From Lysobacterales bacterium 15-68-25 (GTDB taxonomy: Bacteria > Pseudomonadota > Gammaproteobacteria > Xanthomonadales > Rhodanobacteraceae), in NCBI GenBank assembly GCA_002279065.1, contig NCKB01000005.1:216727-280726 (forward strand): a stretch of DNA of 64,000 nucleotides, read 5' to 3'. The position numbers and the translations under genes were made by a program. Below, in pieces: positions 21,262 to 30,480 of this stretch (positions are counted from its first letter, which is position 1; every line of letters starts with the position of its first letter). The notes below the pieces were generated by a model. That model did not search any database. It had not been told where the DNA came from and saw only the letters and a list, made by a program, of their open reading frames with translations.

Positions 21262-22644
21262 ATGTTCGAGTCGCTCAGCCAACGCCTCTCTGCCACCGTC
21301 AACCGCCTGCGCGGTCGCGGTCGCCTGACCGAGGAGAACATCCGCGAGTCGCTGCGCGAGGTGCGCATCGCGCTGCTCGAGGCCGACGTCGCCCTTCCGG
21401 TGGTGCAGGCGCTGATCGAGCGCGTGAAGGTGCGCGCGGTCGGCCAGGAGGTGCTCAAGAGCCTGTCGCCGGGCCAGGCTCTGGTGAAGGTGGTCAGCGA
21501 CGAGCTGACCGCGGTGATGGGCACGGTGAACACCGAGCTCAACCTCGCCCAGACCCCGCCGGCGGTGGTGCTGATGGCCGGTCTGCAGGGTGCGGGCAAG
21601 ACCACCACGGTGGGCAAGCTGGCCCGCTTCCTGACCGAGCGCAAGAAGAAGCGGGTGATGGTGGTCAGCTGCGACGTGTACCGTCCGGCGGCGATCGAGC
21701 AGCTGCGCACGCTGGCCGAACAGGTCGGCGTTGCCTTCTTCCCCTCCGAGGCGGGCCAGAACCCGGTCGACATCGCGAAGAACGCGATCGCTGCCGCCCG
21801 TCGCGAGGTCATCGACGTGCTGCTGGTGGACACCGCCGGCCGCCTCAGCGTCGACCAGGCGATGATGGACGAGATCAAGGCGCTGCACGCCGCGATCACC
21901 CCGGTCGAGACCCTGTTCGTGGTCGATGCGATGACCGGCCAGGACGCGGCCAACACCGCCAAGGCCTTCGCCGAGGCGCTGCCGCTCACCGGCGTGGTGC
22001 TGACCAAGACCGACGGCGATGCCCGCGGCGGTGCGGCGCTGTCGGTGCGCTACGTCACCGGCCGGCCGATCAAGTTCCTCGGTGCCGGCGAGAAGTCCGA
22101 TGCGCTGGAGCCGTTCCATCCGGATCGAGTCGCCCAGCGCATCCTGGGCATGGGCGACGTGCTGTCGCTGGTCGAGGAGGTCGAGCGCAAGGTCGACCAG
22201 GAAAAGGCGCAGAAGCTCGCCACCAAGGTGATGAAGGGCGAGCGCTTCGACCTGAACGACATGAAGGACCAGCTCGAGCAGATGTCCAACATGGGCGGCC
22301 TGGCCGGTCTGATGGACAAGCTGCCGGGTATGGCCAGCGTGCCGGACAACGTGAAGTCCAAGGTCAACGACGGCGAGCTCAAGAAGATGGTCGCGATCAT
22401 CCAGTCGATGACCAAGAAGGAGCGCCGCCACCCGGACCTGCTGAACGGCTCGCGCCGCGCCCGCGTGGCCCGCGGCTCGGGCACCCAGCCGGCCGACGTC
22501 AACCGCCTGCTCAAGCAGTACATGCAGATGGAGAAAATGATGTCCAAGCTGGCCAAGGGCGGCACCAAGGGCCTGCTGCGGCAGATGCGCGGCGCCATGA
22601 AGGGCATGGGCGGGATGGGCGGCGGGCTGCCGCCGATGCGCTGA
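21262..22644 (+). CDS. ffh: Signal recognition particle protein Ffh
   Basis: 460 residues in the NG-M arrangement. The N domain (LSQRLSATVNRLRGRGRLTEENI) is followed by the GTPase with G1 GLQGAGKTTT, DTAGRL, TKTDGDARGGAAL and GAGEK, and a methionine-rich M domain (LEQMSNMGGLAGLMDKLPGM, then a SGRRARVARGSG-like RNA-binding helix-turn) ending in a Met/Gly tail. With 4.5S RNA it delivers nascent membrane proteins to FtsY. Confidence 0.98.
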   Translation: MFESLSQRLSATVNRLRGRGRLTEENIRESLREVRIALLEADVALPVVQALIERVKVRAVGQEVLKSLSPGQALVKVVSDELTAVMGTVNTELNLAQTPPAVVLMAGLQGAGKTTTVGKLARFLTERKKKRVMVVSCDVYRPAAIEQLRTLAEQVGVAFFPSEAGQNPVDIAKNAIAAARREVIDVLLVDTAGRLSVDQAMMDEIKALHAAITPVETLFVVDAMTGQDAANTAKAFAEALPLTGVVLTKTDGDARGGAALSVRYVTGRPIKFLGAGEKSDALEPFHPDRVAQRILGMGDVLSLVEEVERKVDQEKAQKLATKVMKGERFDLNDMKDQLEQMSNMGGLAGLMDKLPGMASVPDNVKSKVNDGELKKMVAIIQSMTKKERRHPDLLNGSRRARVARGSGTQPADVNRLLKQYMQMEKMMSKLAKGGTKGLLRQMRGAMKGMGGMGGGLPPMR

Positions 22645-22663
22645 CTGCCGCCACAAAAGCTTT

Positions 22664-22696
22664 CCGGGAGGCCCTTGACGGGTCTTCCTTTTTCCC
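22664..22696 (+). terminator. Probable terminator after ffh
   Basis: An imperfect hairpin around GGGAGGCCC / CGGGTCTTCC (loop TTGA, one wobble and one bulge) is followed by five T residues at 22689-22693. A TAAAAT at 22707-22712 just beyond could be the -10 of the rpsP promoter. Confidence 0.55.
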
Positions 22697-22778
22697 TGAA
22701 ACCCGCTAAAATGCCGCGTTTACCGCGCACGGTCTCGTGCGTGTGGCCGGCGATTCCGGCATCTCTGGAGCTTTTACT

Positions 22779-23033
22779 ATGGTCAAGATTCGTCTTTCGC
22801 GCGGTGGCGCCAAGGGCCGTCCGTTCTACCACATCGTCGTGACCGATCAGCGCAACAAGCGCGACGGCCGCAGCATCGAGAACGTGGGCTTCTACAACCC
22901 GGTCGCGGCCGGCAAGGACAAGCGCCTCGAGCTGAACGTCGAGCGCGTCAAGGAGTGGGTGGGCAAGGGTGCGCAGCTGACCGACAAGGTCGCGGCCCTC
23001 GTCAAGGAAGCCGGCAAGCAGCAGGCGGCCTGA
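22779..23033 (+). CDS. rpsP: 30S ribosomal protein S16
   Basis: 84 residues with the S16 signature [23 protein letters not shown] and [10 protein letters not shown]16 is needed for 30S assembly. The ATG at 22779 follows TGGAG. It opens the conserved rpsP-rimM-trmD-rplS operon; rimM begins two bases after its stop. Confidence 0.98.
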   Translation: MVKIRLSRGGAKGRPFYHIVVTDQRNKRDGRSIENVGFYNPVAAGKDKRLELNVERVKEWVGKGAQLTDKVAALVKEAGKQQAA

Positions 23034-23035
23034 GC

Positions 23036-23551
23036 ATGGCTGCAGCCGGTCGACGCGTCCTGATGGGACGCATCGTCGGGCTGTACGGCGTGCAGGGCTG
23101 GCTCAAGATCGAGTCCTGGTCCGAGCCCCGCACGCGGATTTTCGATTACCAGCCCTGGCAGCTCTCAGCGGCGCCGGGCGAGGTCATCGAGGTGTCGGGC
23201 GTCAAGGGGCGTCCACAGGGCAAGGGGCTGGTCTGCCACCTGCCGAACGTGGACACCCGCGAGCAGGCAGCCGCACTGGTGGGCAAGGACATCCATGTCG
23301 CCCGCGAATTGCTGCCACCGACAGGCAAGGATGAGTATTACTGGGTCGATCTCGAAGGGCTTGAGGTCGTCACCACCGAAGACGTGGCGTTGGGGCGGGT
23401 CAGTCACCTGTTCGCGACCGGGGCCAATGACGTGGTGGTGGTGAGGGACGGCGAGCGTGAGCGGCTGATTCCCTTCATCCAGGGTAGTTATGTGCGTTCG
23501 GTGGATCTGGAAGCCGGGCGCATGGTGGTGGACTGGGATCCCGAGTTCTGA
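23036..23551 (+). CDS. rimM: Ribosome maturation factor RimM
   Basis: 171 residues. The N-terminal RimM barrel (MGRIVGLYGVQGWLKIESWSE) is followed by a PRC-type barrel (YYWVDLEGLEV, GRVSHLFATGANDVVVV, RLIPFI). It binds S19 and assists maturation of the 30S head. The start overlaps the stop region of rpsP (TGAGCATG), showing coupling. Confidence 0.96.
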   Translation: MAAAGRRVLMGRIVGLYGVQGWLKIESWSEPRTRIFDYQPWQLSAAPGEVIEVSGVKGRPQGKGLVCHLPNVDTREQAAALVGKDIHVARELLPPTGKDEYYWVDLEGLEVVTTEDVALGRVSHLFATGANDVVVVRDGERERLIPFIQGSYVRSVDLEAGRMVVDWDPEF

Positions 23552-23587
23552 GCCCGCGCCTGGCTGGCCGGTGACCGGAGGATCTTG

Positions 23588-24361
23588 ATGCGCATCGACG
23601 TCGTTACGCTTTTTCCCGACTTCATGCGCCAGTGCGCCGCCGTCGGCGTCGTCGGGCGCGCGCAGCAGCGGGAGCTGTTTCAGGTGGAAACCTGGAACCC
23701 GCGCGACTTCGCCACCGACAATTACCGGACCGTGGACGGCCGCACGTGTGGCGGTGGCCCCGGGATGGTGATGCTGATCGAACCTCTGCGTGCGGCCCTC
23801 AGGGCGGTGCGGGAGGCGGCACCGGAGCCGGTGCATGTGGTTTACCTCAGTCCGCAGGGAGCGCGGCTGACGCAGGACAGGGTGATGTCGCTGGCGAAAT
23901 TGCCGAGGCTTGCCCTGCTCTGTGGACGTTATGAAGGAGTGGACGAGCGTCTGCTGGCGCACGAGGTCGACGAGGAGCTTTCCATCGGCGATTATGTGCT
24001 GTCCGGCGGCGAGCTGGGTGCCGCGGTGATCATCGATGCCGTGGGCCGCTTGCAGGACGGCGCGTTGAACGACGCGCAGTCGGCGCAGCAGGATTCGTTC
24101 TCGGACGGCCTGCTGGATTGTCCGCATTACACGAAACCGGTGCATGACGCACTGGGTGACGTGCCGGCGGTGCTGTTGTCCGGCGATCACGCGGCCATAC
24201 GCCGCTGGCGCCTGAAGCAGTCGTTGGGACGGACCTGGCTGCGACGGCCCGATCTGCTGGCGCGACGGAGCCTGGATGCAGAGTCCGCCGCGCTGTTGGA
24301 AGAATTCCGCCGCGACTATCTGCGGCACCACGAAGCGGCCGTCGCAGACCGCGGTAATTGA
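23588..24361 (+). CDS. trmD: tRNA (guanine37-N1)-methyltransferase TrmD
   Basis: 257 residues of the SPOUT class. Knot motifs are visible: [26 protein letters not shown] and [23 protein letters not shown], and the C-terminal domain has LDCPHYTKP and HAAIRRWR. It methylates G37 of tRNAs with S-adenosylmethionine and prevents +1 frameshifts. The ATG at 23588 follows an in-frame TTG; GGAGG lies a few bases earlier. Confidence 0.98.
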   Translation: MRIDVVTLFPDFMRQCAAVGVVGRAQQRELFQVETWNPRDFATDNYRTVDGRTCGGGPGMVMLIEPLRAALRAVREAAPEPVHVVYLSPQGARLTQDRVMSLAKLPRLALLCGRYEGVDERLLAHEVDEELSIGDYVLSGGELGAAVIIDAVGRLQDGALNDAQSAQQDSFSDGLLDCPHYTKPVHDALGDVPAVLLSGDHAAIRRWRLKQSLGRTWLRRPDLLARRSLDAESAALLEEFRRDYLRHHEAAVADRGN

Positions 24362-24379
24362 ATCGACACAGGTGTTGCC

Positions 24380-24763
24380 ATGAACAAGATCATCGAACAG
24401 TTCGAATCCGAGCAGATCACCCGCCAGCTGCCGGAATTCGGCCCCGGCGACACGGTGGTGGTCAACGTCAAGGTGAAGGAAGGTAACCGCGAGCGCGTGC
24501 AGGCGTTCGAGGGCATCGTCATCGCCAAGCGCAGCCGCGGCCTGCATTCGGCCTTCACCGTGCGCAAGATTTCCCACGGCACCGGCGTGGAGCGCGTGTT
24601 CCAGGCGCACAGCCCGACCATCGAGTCGGTGCAGGTCAAGCGCAAGGGCAAGGTGCGTGGCGCCAAGCTGTACTACCTGCGCAACCTGGAGGGCAAGGCT
24701 GCGCGCATCAAGGAAGACATCGCCGCCGCCGCTGCCGCCAAGGCCGCGAAGGCCGCCGAGTAA
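24380..24763 (+). CDS. rplS: 50S ribosomal protein L19
   Basis: 127 residues with the L19 core: [33 protein letters not shown], then [21 protein letters not shown] and [10 protein letters not shown]. The C-terminal tail is Ala/Lys-rich. L19 lies at the subunit interface. Last gene of the rpsP operon; a strong terminator follows. Confidence 0.98.
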   Translation: MNKIIEQFESEQITRQLPEFGPGDTVVVNVKVKEGNRERVQAFEGIVIAKRSRGLHSAFTVRKISHGTGVERVFQAHSPTIESVQVKRKGKVRGAKLYYLRNLEGKAARIKEDIAAAAAAKAAKAAE

Positions 24764-24783
24764 GACTGCCTACGCAGGGCATG

Positions 24784-24819
24784 AAAAAGCCGCGGAGCAT
24801 TGGCTCCGCGGCTTTTTTT
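24784..24819 (+). terminator. Intrinsic terminator after rplS, possibly bidirectional
   Basis: A 10-bp perfect stem (24788-24797 with 24804-24813) is flanked by five A residues before and seven T residues after. The flanking symmetry means it could also stop transcripts of the convergent fimX-like gene. Confidence 0.9.
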
Positions 24820-24873
24820 GTTGGGCTTTCCGGTTGAGTGGCGGGTGGGAACGCGCCACGACTCCTCAATGGA

Positions 24874-26919
24874 TCAATTGATCAGCCTCTGTGGCTCCTG
24901 CAGGAAGTTGCCCTGCACGAAATCCACGCCACAGGCGAACAGCAGCGAGGTGCTGCTGGCGTCCTCCACCCACTCGGCCACCGTGAGCCTCTTGAGATCG
25001 CGCGCCTGATGGCAGATCTCGGCGATTTTCCTCTGGTTTTCCGGGTGCTGGGGCAGCTGCGCCATGTAGGAGCGGTCGATCTTTAGGTAGTCCGCGTCGA
25101 CGTGGTTGAGCAACTGGAACGAGTTGAGTCCCGAGCCGAACTGCTCCAGTGCGAAGCGGCCGCCGAGCTTCTTCCAGCCAGTGACGAACTCCTGCGCCGG
25201 GCGGAGCAGGGTCACCACCTTGCTTTCGGTCATTTCCAGCACGATCTGGCCGTTCTTGAGGGCGGCCTTGCGTAGCTGCTCGCCGAGCCAGGGCAGCATG
25301 GTGGCATCCTGGATCGAGTCGGCGGTCAGCTTCACGAAGAACGTGGTCTGGATGCCCTGGCTGTCTCGGGCCCGCAGCGTCTCGATCGCCTTGGCCAGCA
25401 CCCAGCGGTCGATCGCCGTGGTCATGCCGTGCTTCTCCGCGATCGGCATGAAGAATCCCGGCAGCACTTCTCCCTGTGGCCCGTTCATGCGCAGCAGGAT
25501 CTCCGAGTATTCGCCCTCGGCGTCCTGCAGGCTGATGGTGTGCTGGTGGTACAGCACGAAGCCATCCTGGGAGAGCGCGTGCTGGAGCAGCTGCAGCCAG
25601 TAACGCTCGCGCTCGGCGTCGGCCTTCTCGCGGGCGGCCGGATCGTGCAGCTCGACCTTGCCGCCGCCCTGGCTCAACGCGCTGCGCAGGGCCTGGCCAG
25701 CCTGGTTGAGCAGCAGCTCGGCGTTGGCGTTCTTCTCACCCAGCAGGCTGCCGCCGACGCTCGCCGAAACCGTCAGCGATTGCGAGCCGAGGTCGAAGAT
25801 CTCGCTGGCGATGCGTTTCTGCAGGTCGGCGATCCACTGCTTGACCGACTCGTCGTTGCGGTTGCGCAGGATGACGCCGATCGTGTGCTCGGACAGTAGG
25901 CCGGCCACGTCGTCCTCGCCGACCTGCGCATTGACCCGGTGTGCGAATGCGGCCATCAACTCGTCGGCCTTGCCCATGCCGACGCTGTCGAGGAGCGACT
26001 GCCAGTTGTCCGGCTCGATCAGCAGCAGGCTTTGCCCCTTGGTGCCCTTGGCGGCGGCGGCGACCGCATCGTCGATGCTCTCCAGCGTACGCGCACGGTT
26101 GTACAGGCCGGTGACGGGGTCGCGGTGCAGCTGTTCGATCAGCTGTGGGTCGACCTGCTGACGACGGAATACGATCTGCAGGCAGGGTTCGCCCTCGAAC
26201 GTGGCATGGGCGAACTCGACCGTGGCCTGGAACGTGCTGCCATCGGAGCGGCGCGCCTGCAGATCGATGTGCGGCGCAGCCTTCTCGTCTCGGGCGTGGC
26301 TGCGCAGCAGGTTCTTGAAGGGCTCGGCGTCCATGCTGCTGATCAGGTCGAGCACGGGCAGGCAGAGCAGGTCGTCGAAATCGTCGTAGCCGAAGGTTTC
26401 CAGGTAGGCCCTGTTGGCCCGCACGTGCATGCCGTCGTGGACGAACGCGATCGGGTCGGTGGAGGAATCGAGCAGGGCATCGGCACGGCGCTCGGATTCC
26501 CTCAGCGCCGCCTCCAGCAGGCGCACCTGGCGCCGTGTCTGCAGCGCCTCGTGTTCGCGCTGCAGCACGGTCATCAGCTGTCTTGGCTGGCTGCGGATCG
26601 CGATGCCCCGCACGCCGGCATTGAACATGTCGGCCACCGTCTGGTTGTCGATCTGGGCCACCAGCGCGACCAGCGCGAGATCGCGGCCGTGTGCCTCCAG
26701 CTGTTGCGCGACGTCGCGCAACGCAAGCTTTGCCGGCAGCGGATCGTAAAGCACGACGTCCGGGATCAGTTCGTCCAGCGCCGCCTGGATCTCCTCCGGC
26801 GTGGTCGCCCGCGCCGGCCGGACGGCGACGCCGCCATTGCGGAGCAGGCTGATGATCTGTTCGGCGTCCTCCACGGAGGCTTCGACGAACAGGATCTTGA
26901 TCACGGAATCTTTTTTCAT
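24874..26919 (-). CDS. fimX: FimX-like protein: receiver-PAS-degenerate GGDEF-degenerate EAL
   Basis: 681 residues from the ATG at 26919 (a GTG two codons upstream is also possible). The order is a receiver-like domain (IKILFVEASVEDAEQIISLL), PAS (DGMHVRANRAYLETFGYDD), a GGDEF-type domain in which the signature is replaced by SEHTI, and an EAL-type domain with EILLR. In the latter, metal ligands are changed: the usual DDFG reads EQFG. This domain order, size and degeneracy match FimX of Xanthomonas and Pseudomonas, a cyclic-di-GMP receptor at the cell pole that controls type IV pilus assembly. It is therefore expected to bind cyclic-di-GMP rather than make or destroy it. Confidence 0.88.
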   Translation of the reverse strand: MKKDSVIKILFVEASVEDAEQIISLLRNGGVAVRPARATTPEEIQAALDELIPDVVLYDPLPAKLALRDVAQQLEAHGRDLALVALVAQIDNQTVADMFNAGVRGIAIRSQPRQLMTVLQREHEALQTRRQVRLLEAALRESERRADALLDSSTDPIAFVHDGMHVRANRAYLETFGYDDFDDLLCLPVLDLISSMDAEPFKNLLRSHARDEKAAPHIDLQARRSDGSTFQATVEFAHATFEGEPCLQIVFRRQQVDPQLIEQLHRDPVTGLYNRARTLESIDDAVAAAAKGTKGQSLLLIEPDNWQSLLDSVGMGKADELMAAFAHRVNAQVGEDDVAGLLSEHTIGVILRNRNDESVKQWIADLQKRIASEIFDLGSQSLTVSASVGGSLLGEKNANAELLLNQAGQALRSALSQGGGKVELHDPAAREKADAERERYWLQLLQHALSQDGFVLYHQHTISLQDAEGEYSEILLRMNGPQGEVLPGFFMPIAEKHGMTTAIDRWVLAKAIETLRARDSQGIQTTFFVKLTADSIQDATMLPWLGEQLRKAALKNGQIVLEMTESKVVTLLRPAQEFVTGWKKLGGRFALEQFGSGLNSFQLLNHVDADYLKIDRSYMAQLPQHPENQRKIAEICHQARDLKRLTVAEWVEDASSTSLLFACGVDFVQGNFLQEPQRLIN

Positions 26920-27054
26920 GGACACATCGGTCGGTTCAGGGGGCGCCGGCCGGCCACGGCCGACGCGCGCCAGTCATGGCGCACATGCAAGGTTTGTAGC
27001 GGATTCCCGCGGTGGCCGCCAGCACGGCGAAGCGTCGATGCGGCGACCGGGTGC

Positions 27055-28074
27055 TCACAATGGAAGCTTGGAGGGGGCGCCGGCCACTTCCCGCACCAGC
27101 CGGGGCACCAGATAGCCCGGCAGGCGGCCGCGCAGTTGCTCGAGCAGGCCAAGTGCCAGTTGGTCGTCGACCTCGAAATGAGCTGCGCCCTGCACACGGT
27201 CGAGCTGATGCAGGTAATAGGGGAGCACCCCCACGGCGAACAGGGCTTCGGACAGCTCGGTCAGCGATACCGCGTCGTCGTTGACGTCGCGCAGCAGCAC
27301 CGCCTGATTGAGCAGGGTGCAGCCTGCTTCGCGCAGGCGGCGGCAGGCCTCTGCCACGCTTCCGTCGATCTCGCGGGCGTGGTTGACGTGCAGCACGACC
27401 ACCTTCTGCTGGGGCAGCGCGGTCAGCCAGTCGACCAGCGCCCCGTCGACCCGGGCGGGCAGCACCACCGGCAGGCGGGTATGGATGCGCAGGCGCGTGA
27501 CCTGGGGCAGCCCCGCCAGGCCCGCCGACAGCTCCTCCAGCTTGGCGGTGGCCAGCGCCAGCGGATCACCTCCGGAGAGGATCAGCTCGGTGAGACTCGG
27601 ATCGCTCCGCAGGTGATCGAGCGCGCGACGCCAGTGGCCGGCGGCGGCCATTTCCTCGCCGTAGGGAAAATGCCGCCGGAAGCAGTAGCGGCAGTTGATC
27701 GCGCAGCTTCCGCTGGCGATGAGCAGGGCCCGGCCGTGGTACTTGTGCAGCACGCCCTGAGCCTCGCGGGCGGCCAGGTCGCCGACCGCGTCGACGACGA
27801 AACCCTCGGCCTGCTCCAGTTCGGCCAGTTGCGGCAGCACCTGCAGCAGCAGCGGATCGCGGGCGTCACCTGGCTGCATGCGCGCCACGAACGCCCTCGG
27901 CACGCGCAGGGCGAATCCGGCGTCGGCTTCCGGCAGCGCGCCGGACAAGTGGCCCAGATCTAGCAGGGCGAGCAGTTCGAGCGGATCGGTGACAGCGTCA
28001 CGCCATTGCTGGCGCCAGTCTCCGGTGACGGCGCCGGCCGGGGTAATGCGGGCGCCGGGGCTTGCGGTTATCAT
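27055..28074 (-). CDS. epmB: EF-P beta-lysylation protein EpmB (lysine 2,3-aminomutase type)
   Basis: 339 residues. The radical-SAM cluster motif is CAINCRYCFRRHFPY, followed by SGGDPL, HVNHAREID and LLNQAVLLRDVND, and a PLP-binding lysine region near the C-terminus as in lysine 2,3-aminomutases. EpmB turns alpha-lysine into (R)-beta-lysine, which EpmA attaches to elongation factor P. It is divergent from efp, 85 bases apart, the common arrangement for this pair. The gene for EpmA is not in the window. Confidence 0.93.
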   Translation of the reverse strand: MITASPGARITPAGAVTGDWRQQWRDAVTDPLELLALLDLGHLSGALPEADAGFALRVPRAFVARMQPGDARDPLLLQVLPQLAELEQAEGFVVDAVGDLAAREAQGVLHKYHGRALLIASGSCAINCRYCFRRHFPYGEEMAAAGHWRRALDHLRSDPSLTELILSGGDPLALATAKLEELSAGLAGLPQVTRLRIHTRLPVVLPARVDGALVDWLTALPQQKVVVLHVNHAREIDGSVAEACRRLREAGCTLLNQAVLLRDVNDDAVSLTELSEALFAVGVLPYYLHQLDRVQGAAHFEVDDQLALGLLEQLRGRLPGYLVPRLVREVAGAPSKLPL

Positions 28075-28159
28075 GGACGGCCTTGTATCGGGCGCGAGCC
28101 CGTCTGGTTGACCATTTTAGCCGCTCGTCCGGGCGGATTCTTCGATTGGAGCGCACTGC

Positions 28160-28729
28160 ATGGCCACCGCTGGTCTGAACGACGTCAAGAAGGGGATGAA
28201 GATCCTCCACAACAACGACCCGTGGGTCATCACCGACGCCGACTTCATCAAGCCCGGCAAGGGCCAGGCGTTCACCCGCATCTTCATTCGCAACCTGAAG
28301 ACCGGCCGCACCACCGAGCAGACGATGAAGTCGTCCGACTCGTTCGAGGTCGCCGACGTGGTCGACACCGACATGCAGTTCCTCTACTCCGACGGCGAGT
28401 TCTGGCACTTCATGCAGCAGGAGACCTTCGAGCAGCACCAGGCCACCAAGGTCGGCGTCGGCGACGCCGCCAAGTGGCTCAAGGGCGAGGAGGAGTGCGT
28501 GGTGACGCTGTTCAACGGTGAGGTCATCGCCGTGCAGCCGCCGAACTTCGTCGAGCTGAAGATCACCGAGACCGATCCGGGCGTCCGTGGCGACACCTCC
28601 GGCGGCGGCGGCAAGCCGGCCACCCTGGAGACCGGCGCCGTGGTCCGCGTGCCGCTGTTCGTGGGCACGGACGAGGTGATCAAGGTCGATACCCGCACCG
28701 GCGAGTACGTCAGCCGCGTCGGCAAGTAA
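28160..28729 (+). CDS. efp: Elongation factor P
   Basis: 189 residues in three beta-barrel domains. The modified residue is Lys34 in the loop IKPGKGQA, the form used by the EpmA/EpmB system, consistent with epmB next door. The C-terminal domain ends [26 protein letters not shown], as in the family. EF-P rescues ribosomes stalled at consecutive prolines. Confidence 0.98.
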   Translation: MATAGLNDVKKGMKILHNNDPWVITDADFIKPGKGQAFTRIFIRNLKTGRTTEQTMKSSDSFEVADVVDTDMQFLYSDGEFWHFMQQETFEQHQATKVGVGDAAKWLKGEEECVVTLFNGEVIAVQPPNFVELKITETDPGVRGDTSGGGGKPATLETGAVVRVPLFVGTDEVIKVDTRTGEYVSRVGK

Positions 28730-28759
28730 GCCGTTCGATCCCGGCAGGTGATCGACGAG

Positions 28760-28795
28760 AGGGGCGGGCGCCGCGAGGTACCGCCCTTTGTCGTT
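28760..28795 (+). terminator. Possible terminator after efp
   Basis: An 8-bp stem (28760-28767 with 28781-28788) with a 13-base loop and a weak T-rich tail. It lies 31 bases after the efp stop. Confidence 0.4.
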
Positions 28796-28866
28796 TCTGC
28801 ATCGAACCGTTTTGTATCAGGCACGCAGGCCATGACCGCCTGCCTATCCCGCACAGTGAGGTGAAG

Positions 28867-30198
28867 ATGAGTGTCACGCCCCCGCAACCCGTCGACCTGG
28901 TGATCGAGGCCCGCTGGGTGGTGCCGGTGGAGCCGCACGCGGTGGTGCTGGAGCGGCACGCCGTGGTGGTCGACGCCGACCGCATCGTGGCGCTGCTGCC
29001 GATCGCCGATGCGCGTGCCGCCTATGCGCCGCGCGAGCGGGTTGAGCTGGGCGAGCACGCGCTGATCCCCGGCCTGGTCAACAGCCACACGCACAATCCG
29101 ATGACCCTGCTGCGCGGCCTGGCCGACGACCTGCCGCTGATGACCTGGCTGCAGGAGCACATCTGGCCGGCCGAGGCGAAGGTGATCGGGCCGGAGTTCG
29201 TGCGCGATGGCGTCGAGCTGGCGGTGGCCGAGATGCTCCGTGGCGGCACCACCTGCGCCAACGAGAACTACTTCTTCCCCGATGCGATCGGTGCCACCTA
29301 CCGCAAGCTGGGCTTCCGCGCCCTGGTCGGCCTGCCGGTGATCGAGTTCCCCACCGCCTGGGCCAGGACCCAGGACGAGTACTTCGAGCGTGCCGCCGAG
29401 GTGCACGACAGCTTCCTCGGCGATCCGCTGGTCGGTACCGCGTTCGCGCCGCACGCGCCGTACACCGTTTCCGACGCCAGCTTCGAACGCATCCGCGTGC
29501 TGGCCGACCAGCTCGACATCCCGGTCCACCTGCACCTGCACGAGACCGCGCACGAGGTCGAGGAGGAAAAGAAGAAGAGCGGCCTTCGTCCGTTCCAGCG
29601 CATGCAGAAGCTGGGGCTGGTCAACGACCGCCTGATCGCCGTGCACATGACCCAGGCGACCGACGGCGAGATCGCCGCCTGCGCCGAGGCCGGCGTCTCG
29701 GTGGTGCACTGCCCGGAGTCGAACCTCAAGCTGGCCTCGGGCTTCTGCCCGGCGGAGAAGTTCCGCCGTGCCGGCGTCAACCTGGCGATCGCCACCGACG
29801 GCTGCGCCTCGAACAACGACCTGGACATGTTCGGCGAGATGCGCACCGCGGCGATCCTGGCCAAGGCGGTGGCGCAGGACGCGGCCGCGTTCGACGCCGC
29901 CTCGGCGCTGCGCGCCGGCACGCTCAACGCCGCCCGCGCGATGGGGCTGGAGGAGCAGATCGGTTCGATCGAGCCGGGCAAGCAGGCCGACCTCGCCGCG
30001 GTGCGGCTGAGCGACCTGGAAACCCAGCCGCTGTTCCACGTCGCCTCGCAGCTGGTCTACGCCGCCGGCCGTCACCAGGTCACCGACGTGTGGATTGCCG
30101 GTCGCCGCAAGCTGGCCGGACGCGAGCTGGTCGGGATGGATCTGCAGGCCATGCTGGCGCGTACCCGGCAGTGGCGCGAGAGGATTGAGGCGGTATGA
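28867..30198 (+). CDS. mtaD: TRZ/ATZ-family amidohydrolase, probable 5'-methylthioadenosine/S-adenosylhomocysteine deaminase
   Basis: 443 residues of the metal-dependent amidohydrolase superfamily: the first metal site VNSHTHNP, then HLHLHETAHEVE, the HMTQATDGE block, HCPESNLKLASG and the Asp-containing ATDGCASNNDLDMFGE. This set is shared by MtaD and by chlorohydrolases; MtaD is the likely role, deaminating methylthioadenosine or S-adenosylhomocysteine. It heads a tightly packed run that includes ubiG, an S-adenosylmethionine user. An in-frame GTG two codons upstream of the ATG is an alternative start. Confidence 0.87.
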   Translation: MSVTPPQPVDLVIEARWVVPVEPHAVVLERHAVVVDADRIVALLPIADARAAYAPRERVELGEHALIPGLVNSHTHNPMTLLRGLADDLPLMTWLQEHIWPAEAKVIGPEFVRDGVELAVAEMLRGGTTCANENYFFPDAIGATYRKLGFRALVGLPVIEFPTAWARTQDEYFERAAEVHDSFLGDPLVGTAFAPHAPYTVSDASFERIRVLADQLDIPVHLHLHETAHEVEEEKKKSGLRPFQRMQKLGLVNDRLIAVHMTQATDGEIAACAEAGVSVVHCPESNLKLASGFCPAEKFRRAGVNLAIATDGCASNNDLDMFGEMRTAAILAKAVAQDAAAFDAASALRAGTLNAARAMGLEEQIGSIEPGKQADLAAVRLSDLETQPLFHVASQLVYAAGRHQVTDVWIAGRRKLAGRELVGMDLQAMLARTRQWRERIEAV

Positions 30199-30458
30199 AT
30201 ACCAAGCATCTCTACCTGGTCATGCTGAAGCGCCGCCCGGTGGTCGATCCGGCGGCGATCGAGGCCCACCGCGCTTTCCTCGAGGCGCTGCGCGCGCAGG
30301 GCGTGCTCGAGCGCTCGGGGCCGTTCACCGACAAGAGCGGCGGCGCCTACCTGATCCATGCCGACGATCTCGCCGCGGCACAGGCGATCGTCGACCGCGA
30401 TCCGGCCAGCACCAGCGGCGGCTGGGACGTCACCATCCACGAGTGGCAGGCGCGCTGA
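30195..30458 (+). CDS. YciI-family protein
   Basis: 87 residues of the YciI/YCII fold: YLVMLKRRPVVDPAAIEAHRAFLEALRAQGVLERSGPF, then a Gly-rich turn and DDLAAAQAIVDRDP. The conserved His sits in EAHRAFL. Biochemical roles in this family are mostly unproven; some members act on halogenated or muconate-like compounds. The ATG overlaps the mtaD-like stop by four bases. Confidence 0.85.
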   Translation: MNTKHLYLVMLKRRPVVDPAAIEAHRAFLEALRAQGVLERSGPFTDKSGGAYLIHADDLAAAQAIVDRDPASTSGGWDVTIHEWQAR

Positions 30459-30480
30459 GCGCACGCCGGGAGTCATCATC

